This document shows, piece by piece, positions 57,485 through 64,000 of a DNA stretch of 64,000 nucleotides (positions within the stretch are counted from its first letter, which is position 1; each line of letters opens with the position of its first letter). The notes beneath the pieces are model-generated. The model was not told the DNA's origin, searched no databases, and saw only the letters and a program-made list of their open reading frames with translations. Position numbers and translations under genes: made by a program. Where the stretch lies: assembly GCA_900291925.1 (NCBI GenBank), contig UWYS01000006.1, positions 620,001-684,000 of the forward strand. Direction: 5' to 3'. This DNA comes from Thecaphora thlaspeos. Its lineage: Eukaryota > Basidiomycota > Ustilaginomycetes > Urocystidales > Glomosporiaceae.

Positions 57485-60400
57485 GTTGGGCGACCTTTGT
57501 GACGGGGGCGGCGATCAAGAGCGGTCGTTGGTCCTGAAGCGGCAACGGCAACGGCCACTGTGACGGAAAGAGGCAGGGGCACGCGGATGGTCCGCTTGAT
57601 ATAAATGGGAAGAAAAAGGAACGTGGGGAATCCAGTATAGGAGAGGACGGGCGGATGGGCAGACCACGGCGCGTCGAGCTCGACAGAAGCGGGTCTCGCG
57701 GGTGAGCGGAAGAGGCGACGTTGAAAGGGTCGCGTTAGGTCGGGCGGCGGGCTGAGGACTTCGTCCGTGCTTCAGCTACCTAATGGAAGGTGGCGAAAAA
57801 GTGGAGACGGTTCTGTCAGCAACATGGAAGACGGGGCCGGTGCGAAACGACCTGACCACCTATCCGGCCGTCCAGACAGGAATCCCTGGTGGCGTCCGGC
57901 GTGTCCCTGGGGTGATATAGGTCCCTCGTCTGACTCAGCAAGAGCGGACTCTCCTCCTCTGCTTCCTCCTCGTGCTTCCGTCCATCCACAGCATCAAGCG
58001 GCAGAGCGGGTCGGCAACATGTCGACGCGCGACAGATGATACTAACAGAGGAAGATCGCGGAGAACTGAATCACCTGATGTTTCCAAAGGCGCTGCTGAA
58101 GAGCTGGGTGCGGGAAGAGCGAGCCGGCGAAGGTATCCCCTTTATTCGTGGAACCTTCCGTTGCGACGTCTCGAACCTTGTGGTCGAGCCTTGCTCTAGG
58201 TTCTTCGCAGACGATGCAGATGGTCCTCGTCAAAGCATCCAGATAGGTCGGGGCTTCTGCAAGGGTTTACAGTGCGGATTCTGTCTGCTGTCTCCGTCTC
58301 GCTTCGTCTGTGGCGTCTCGTCCTTCTGAAGAAGCGCCACGCGGATCGACGGTCGACGGTGGTGTCGTGTGGCACCCGAGCGATCGTCGAGGGGCTCCTT
58401 CCGGTGCTCCGTACGCCAGAAAGCGGATCACAATGTCCTTGTCTTATGCAGGTGGCGTAGCGTCAAGCTGATGCGAAAGCAACGGCGGGAAGGGGCTTCG
58501 TCGCTGCTGCTGCCGCTGCTGTTGCTGCGAGGTCGTACGAGTCAGCACTGCGCTCGACGTCTCTGGTGCTGCTGGCCCTTTCCGCAATTCGACGGCGATT
58601 GTTGAAACAGTCGAGTCGAAGGGCGATTCGAGGGCTGGAAGCACAGAGATGTTCGAAGGGTCGGCTGTGGCTGGCGCTGCTTTGTCGGTGGAAGCGCGAC
58701 CGAGCAAGCAGACAAGCGAGGCTGACCGAGGTGGCGTCAGGCTGAACGTCGATCGTCGCAAGTGCGGGAGACAAGGGAGTGCGGATGAGAAAGGAAAAGA
58801 GGTGTCGACACCGCAGCTGCGATTGCTAAGCGACCGTTGAGAAGGGGGGGGGACGGTGGTGATGGTGGAAAGCGGCGATCGCGACGAGGCCGTGGTCGCC
58901 GATTTGGCTGGGCCGCCTGCTGAGCCGACTGGCGGCTGGAGGGAAGAGACGGGCATGAAGGGGGCCCGGCCTGCCAGCCTGCCTGCCAGGCCTCTCCGAC
59001 CCCCTTCTGCCGCCTGTGCTGCTCGCGCGCTGCCCATTTTCCAACAAAATCGCGGAAGCGCGTGCACTTGGCCGGAGGGCACATCAGCAGAGGCAGGCCA
59101 AGCCACGGGGAAAAGCGCAGCCTCGCCGGTGATCGGTGGAGCGGTGAGAGAGAGAAAACAGTCAGGAGCAGGCCCACTCCCAGGCTTCAACTCGTACCAC
59201 CACCACGCCCCCTTTTCTCCCACCTTTCTATCCCATCCGACCCATAGAAACGTCTTCTTTTCGCCATCGCCAACAACACTGCCACCGTCATCGCCACCGC
59301 TACCGCCATCGACATCACCAGCGCCATACACAGCATCAGCTTGGCCGGCTAGGCAAGCATCGCAGCTCGCTGCCGTAGCCTTGGCCTCCTGCGTGCTCTG
59401 CGACCCCGGCTAACGTACCCGCGTGCGATGTGGTCCGGTCCTGTGTCTCAAAAATCACGAAATCAAACCTCGCTATCCTCGACCCCGAGTTACCCGCGAT
59501 CTTTACGCGTGCGCTCGCCTCTCGGCCGGAATGGAGTCGTTTGTCGGAGCTGTGCACATGTTGAGGCGGGAGCGTTGCACGACACAGTCACTTGACCTAC
59601 AATGAGCCCTGGCTTGACTGAACGCAGAAGCCATTGTCGCTAGTCTCCGTCCCGCTCGCCCTAGCCCTTGAACGGCGCTGCGGTAAAGTCATTTGAGCGT
59701 GTTGCCGCTCGATCGTGTCCTGCTAGCTTCCGGTCGGTCAAGCCACTGGCTCGCTCCGCACTATGTGGAGATACCAAGGTAGGTTCACGTCGATGATGGC
59801 CAGCTCCTGATGATGAGCCGGGGTGCAGCGATGCGTGCGGCTGGTCTGGCCGCGATATGACGCAAGAAACCTTCTTGCGAACGTCGCGCCCGTCTCTTGT
59901 TGTAGAGGTTAGCGTGCAAGTAGAGTAGAGGCATACGAGACAAGAGGAGAAGAAGCAGAGCAAAAGTCGACCGTATCACTTTAAGACTACACTCTCTTAG
60001 ATTGTCTGACTGTCTGAGCGCTGCGACTAGGATCGATGGCGTCGTATGTATGAATGCGAGGCATCGAGGTCCAGGCCGGCGCCCTGGCCGGTGCTGGGGC
60101 GACCGTGCGCGCAGACGCCTGGAAATGGCGATGCAGGTCGACCGAGGCCCGCAGAAGCGAGAGAGAGAGAGAGGGCGCGAGCTCACGCAAGCTGCCCTGC
60201 CCTGCCCAGCCCGCCGTCCAGGCTCAGCCATCATAGCCCCGCCCCCCTGCCCTCACCACAACTCCACCTCGCCCTACCTTCCATCCTTCCTCCCATCCTC
60301 CATCCTCCATCCTCCATCCTTCATATTCCATCCACACTTCGTCCTTTTCATCATCCTCTCCGCCTGTGCCTCTTCTCCCGCTCTCTCACTCAAGCCACTC

Positions 60401-60774
60401 TCTGCGCGCCCACATCAGAGCAATTCATCGCACCGATAACGAAACACTTCCATCCGACCGCACATCGAACATCCTCACGACAGCCGACGGCCTACGAATC
60501 ATTCACGCACGACGACAACCATCGCTTCCCGCCCAGCCACCCATCCCTGCCTCGCTCTATATTCGTGTCGAAATTGCAGGAAGCACATCCAGGCATCCTG
60601 TCCCCGTTTCTGCTCTCCGCTTATCGCTAGCTCACAGACCCAACTTGCCCTCCTGCACACAACCGCCGGGCTGCTGAGATCCTAGCATCGCCGGTCCGTC
60701 CGTCCCACCCCCTTCCATCCACCAGCCAAGCCAGCCCGACATTGGACGCATCCTCAGACGCGCGCACACCCATT
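57485..60774. other. 3.3-kb divergent intergenic region of RPB1 and VPS27
   Basis: No recognised gene in either direction. A TATA-like ATATAAAT sits at about 57598-57606. A long pyrimidine-rich leader precedes VPS27 (60240-60760), including (CCATCCT)4. A 97-codon plus-strand ORF at 58036-58329 has no similarity I recognise and is not called. Confidence 0.5.
60293..60320. repeat. (CCATCCT)4 repeat
   Basis: Four 7-bp units in the pyrimidine-rich leader of VPS27. Confidence 0.85.
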
Positions 60775-63639
60775 ATGTCCGCTCTTTGGTCCGGCTGGGG
60801 TGCCGACCCGTTCTCAGAGCAGGTCGAAAAAGCCACCTCGGAGCTGCTGCCGGCGGGCCAGGAGGACATCGCCCTCAACCTCGACATCTGCGACCAGGTT
60901 CGCGCCAAGCAGGTTCAGCCCAAGCAGGCGATGCAGGTCATCAAGCGGAGGGTCAGCCACAAGAACCCCAATGTCGTCCTGCTCGCCCTCGGCCTCACCG
61001 ACATTTGCATCAAAAACGGCGGCGACCACTTCCTCCAGGAAGTGGCCTCGCGCGAGTTCATGGACAACCTCGTCTCGGTGCTTGAGAACCCCTCGGGTGT
61101 CAATCACGACGTCAAGGCCAAGGCGCTCGGCCTGATCCAGAGCTGGGCCCAGATCGCCGAGGCCAAGCCCGACCAGATGGGCTACATTAACGAGGTTTAC
61201 CGCACCCTCAGGGGCGACCGCTTCGAGTTTCCGCCGCGCGATCCGCACGTCGTCGCCTCGACCGCCCTGGTCGAGACGCTGACCGCGCCTGAGTGGGTCG
61301 ACGACGACGTCTGCCTGCGCTGCCGCACCGCCTTCACAACCTTCACTCGCAAGCATCACTGCCGCAACTGCGGCAACGTCTTCTGCCAGCAGTGCACCAG
61401 CCACTCGATGTCGCTGCCCTGGTTTGGAATCGGCCAGGACGTCCGCGTCTGCGACGCCTGTCACACGCGCAGGGCGCCGCTCAAGAACGCGGCGAAGCTC
61501 TCGAGGTCGTCGTCGTCGGCCGCGACCACCGTCCCCTCGAGCCGCGGAGGGGCCGCGACGCATCAACGCTCTTTGACCATGGGCGGCAAGCCGAGAAAAG
61601 GTGGCCGCAGCAGCAGCAAGGAGGACGACGACCTCGCCCTCGCCATCAAGCTGTCCCTCGAGAGCTCCGGTGCCGGCGCTTCCGGATCCGGCAGCAGCGA
61701 CGGACCTTACCAGACCCCTTCTGCGCCTGGCCGCGCCACCCGCCAGGCGGACGGACGCATGCTCGAGGGGACCGACGCCGACGACGACCCAGACCTGGCC
61801 GCGGCCATCGCGGCCAGCCTTCGCGACTGGGCGCCTCCACAGCCGAGCGCGCCAGACGGCGTACCGTGGTCGCAGCCGCGCGAAGGGTACGGCGGTCAGC
61901 TCTCCGGTCCGGCTGCGGCGACAGCAGCAGCAGCAGGAATGGCGCCAGCTGGTCGGGAGAGCCTCAACCTGCCGCCCTCGCTTGAGCTTCCGCCCAACGA
62001 CGTCGACTCGCTTCTGACCTTTGCGCAGACGGTGCAGACTCAGGAGGTCTACAATCAGCGGCACGGCGTCACGGGGGCGCCGCCGCACCAGCAGGCGCAG
62101 GCGCAGGCGCTCTACGAAAGGGCAAGCGCGGCGCGGCCTAAGATGGCCCGCAGCCTCGAGGAGGGGCATCGGAGGCACAGCGTCCTTGTCTCTATGCACG
62201 AAAAGCTGACCGAGGCCGTCCGGCTTTACGATCATTTGCTGGACGCCCAGATGATGCGGCCGGCGGCGGCAGCCTATGCTCCCTACAGTCAGACGCAGGG
62301 CGCCGCCTACTATGGGCAGGATCCCCGCCTCCAGGGCCGTGACGGGCCAATGCCCCAGCAGCAGCATCACCAGCAGTTTCCACAGCAGCCTGCGAGCGGC
62401 ATGTACCCGTCCATGCCCCCAGCCGGCCCTTCCTCTTCGGCGGCAGCGCCGTGCCATCTCCAGCAGCAGCACGGCCAGCCGATCTATGCGGATGCTGCGG
62501 CGTACCAGCACCCACACGCGCAGCAGCACCAGCAGCACCACCCAGGACAGTATGGCGGTGTACCGAGCCTGTCGACCACGCCGCAGCCTCACCACCAGCA
62601 GCCGCATCAGCAACAGCAGCCAGTATACAACGACGGCAACACTTACCAGCAGCAAGCGGGTGGTGTCAGCTACAACGGTATGCTTGCTGCCAACCAGGTC
62701 GGCGCGCAGCAGCAGCACCACGATCACCAGCATGTTCACGGACAAGTACCCCCGCAACAGCAGCAGCAGCAGCAGCAGCACGAGGCCTACCACGCGGGCG
62801 GTTACGCCAATCCGGGCGACCCCGTCGCGGCGCAGCAGCAGCAACAGTACTACGCCGGATCGCAGACCCACACGCCGCAGCCCGGGACTACCGGTGCTCG
62901 GGCTCCATTGTCTGATACAAGCTATATGCAGGGCCAGCCAGCAGGCCAGTACGGAGGCGGTGGCGAGGGTTACCTCCAGGCGGGTCCAAGCTACCTCGGC
63001 GGCGGTCCGACAGCAGCTTCCGGGTCTGACGTGGCCCAAGCTCCCAACAGCGAGCACGTGGGTCTCGACAAAGGCACGGGCGAGCTTGGACATGAGCAGA
63101 ATCGACAGCAGCAGCATGCGCAGTATCAGCCGCATCAGCCTACGCGCGACTCGCAGCAACAGCCTCAGATCTCGCTCAACAAGGGCGCGGTCCATATCAA
63201 TGGCTACCCTGGGGCCAATTCGGTCTCGACGCAGCGACGTCGTTCGACCGACACGCTCGCCTCAAGCTCGACAGGATGGAACAACGTCCCGATCGAGCCG
63301 GTCAGCCCTGCCGCTGCCAACGGGCCCAGCCTGGTGAACGGCAATGGTAACCAGCAGCCGCGACAGCAGCAGCATCCCGCTGCGTCCAATGCGTCTCCTT
63401 CGACGTCACTCAAGACGACGCCGCAGCAGTACGGCCAGGCGCCGAGCAGCGCCAATTATCTGCCGATCTTCCCGATCGCCCCTCACCCCGACAACGGGCT
63501 AGGACCGTCTGCGTCGCAGACGGAACTCGTCTCGCCGGTCAGCGCCAACACCAAAGGACGGTCGTCCGCTGGCATGTGGCAGCAGCCGTCGGCGGCCCAC
63601 CCTCAGGCTGTCGGCGAGAGTCCGTTGATCGAGTTCTGA
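60775..63639 (+). CDS. VPS27: ESCRT-0 subunit Vps27 (VHS-FYVE-UIM protein)
   Basis: Vps27/Hrs sorts ubiquitinated cargo at endosomes with Hse1. It is a single exon of 954 aa; ATG 60775 (MSALWSGWGADPF) is the start. The VHS domain is at about residues 8-150: EQVEKATSELLP, ALNLDICDQVRAKQ, QPKQAMQVIKRRVSHKNPNV. The FYVE zinc finger is at about residues 172-236 and includes RKHHCRNCGNVFCQQC. Two ubiquitin-interacting motifs are near residue 283 (DLALAIKLSLESS) and 335 (DLAAAIAASLRDW). Two PSAP motifs (near residues 315 and 356) fit binding to the ESCRT-I subunit Vps23. The long C-terminus is Gln/Pro/Tyr-rich and ends PLIEF, a clathrin-box-like sequence. Assignment is secure. Confidence 0.96.
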   Translation: MSALWSGWGADPFSEQVEKATSELLPAGQEDIALNLDICDQVRAKQVQPKQAMQVIKRRVSHKNPNVVLLALGLTDICIKNGGDHFLQEVASREFMDNLVSVLENPSGVNHDVKAKALGLIQSWAQIAEAKPDQMGYINEVYRTLRGDRFEFPPRDPHVVASTALVETLTAPEWVDDDVCLRCRTAFTTFTRKHHCRNCGNVFCQQCTSHSMSLPWFGIGQDVRVCDACHTRRAPLKNAAKLSRSSSSAATTVPSSRGGAATHQRSLTMGGKPRKGGRSSSKEDDDLALAIKLSLESSGAGASGSGSSDGPYQTPSAPGRATRQADGRMLEGTDADDDPDLAAAIAASLRDWAPPQPSAPDGVPWSQPREGYGGQLSGPAAATAAAAGMAPAGRESLNLPPSLELPPNDVDSLLTFAQTVQTQEVYNQRHGVTGAPPHQQAQAQALYERASAARPKMARSLEEGHRRHSVLVSMHEKLTEAVRLYDHLLDAQMMRPAAAAYAPYSQTQGAAYYGQDPRLQGRDGPMPQQQHHQQFPQQPASGMYPSMPPAGPSSSAAAPCHLQQQHGQPIYADAAAYQHPHAQQHQQHHPGQYGGVPSLSTTPQPHHQQPHQQQQPVYNDGNTYQQQAGGVSYNGMLAANQVGAQQQHHDHQHVHGQVPPQQQQQQQQHEAYHAGGYANPGDPVAAQQQQQYYAGSQTHTPQPGTTGARAPLSDTSYMQGQPAGQYGGGGEGYLQAGPSYLGGGPTAASGSDVAQAPNSEHVGLDKGTGELGHEQNRQQQHAQYQPHQPTRDSQQQPQISLNKGAVHINGYPGANSVSTQRRRSTDTLASSSTGWNNVPIEPVSPAAANGPSLVNGNGNQQPRQQQHPAASNASPSTSLKTTPQQYGQAPSSANYLPIFPIAPHPDNGLGPSASQTELVSPVSANTKGRSSAGMWQQPSAAHPQAVGESPLIEF

Positions 63640-64000
63640 CATAGTACGGTGGGTGGACTGGAAAGAATGGATCCTTGTCGCTGTTTCGGTAGGAGCTAGG
63701 TATTGTCGCGCTGGATCCTCGCTCGCGTGTCAATCCTAAGTACGTCGATTGCCTTGCTCTTGATCGTCGTGTGTGAGGGGCGTGACTGTTGCTGTTGGAT
63801 TCTCACTTTCGCAGCCTCGTTTCGTGGAGAGCTGACGGCCTGACGCATGGTCTCTCGGCCAGCTGCTTGATGGTCGTCGAAGCCATGTGGGACAGAGCTG
63901 AGCCATCGGAGCGATGACCCCGGCAAAGCCGAACCCTAATTTGGCGCGAACGACCGCATACGAGGTGACTCGGACATGTTGAGGGTACGGGAGGCTCGTA
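63640..64000. other. VPS27 3' flank to window end
   Basis: No gene or RNA is recognised. Confidence 0.5.

Noticed and set aside
58036..58329. 97-codon plus-strand ORF in the RPB1-VPS27 gap
   Set aside because: No similarity, no clear promoter or splice context; not separable from chance.
60814..63195. 793-codon minus-strand open frame opposite VPS27
   Set aside because: Leu/Arg-rich shadow caused by CAG/CTG-rich VPS27 codons.

Overview
The window is nuclear DNA of a basidiomycete fungus, most likely Ustilaginomycotina (smut relatives). The support is high GC, compact spacing, GT-AG introns mostly about 100 nt long, and eukaryotic housekeeping genes of fungal type. I found no prokaryotic feature, CRISPR array, rRNA or convincing tRNA.

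Layout from left to right (CDS only): 3' end of a class V/VII chitin synthase (+, cut by the window edge); relic 1 of a helix-turn-helix (HTH) gene family (+); 4.2 kb without a recognisable gene, containing a cluster of RNA-like hairpins and tandem repeats; LSM2 (-) divergent from cytosolic tryptophanyl-tRNA synthetase (+); a heat shock transcription factor (+); relic 2 of the HTH family (-); TAF6 (-); gamma-tubulin (-) divergent from fibrillarin (+); AVL9 (-) divergent from SFR1/MEI5 (+); PDH E1-alpha (-); SDH4/SDHD (+); biotin-protein ligase (+); GET3 (+); a broken RNA-dependent RNA polymerase (-); an RRN5-like SANT protein (+); RPB1 (-); and VPS27 (+). I rebuilt the intron-exon structures by hand. 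Every splice join listed keeps frame and restores family-conserved residues.

Most genes are core cell machinery: transcription (HSF, TAF6, RPB1, RRN5-like), RNA processing (LSM2, fibrillarin), mitochondrial metabolism (PDH E1-alpha, SDHD, biotin ligase), membrane traffic (AVL9, GET3, VPS27), cytoskeleton, translation and recombination. They do not form one pathway. The clustering of PDA1, SDHD and BPL1 may be chance.

The most notable finding is the RdRP locus (41992-46385, minus). It still encodes the catalytic DLDGD motif, but it has an in-frame stop, a 5-bp tandem-duplication frameshift, a second frameshift, and a clean internal inversion of about 151 bp (44013-44163). The inversion puts the conserved DGVG-IS / PSA-Q-R block on the opposite strand. 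This looks like a quelling-type RdRP caught in decay. Second is a family of tandem HTH proteins with a very conserved C-terminal motif, present as two independently damaged copies. Third are unusual gene structures: an LSM2 start codon alone on its coding exon, a 12-nt SDHD microexon and a 10-nt fibrillarin first coding exon.
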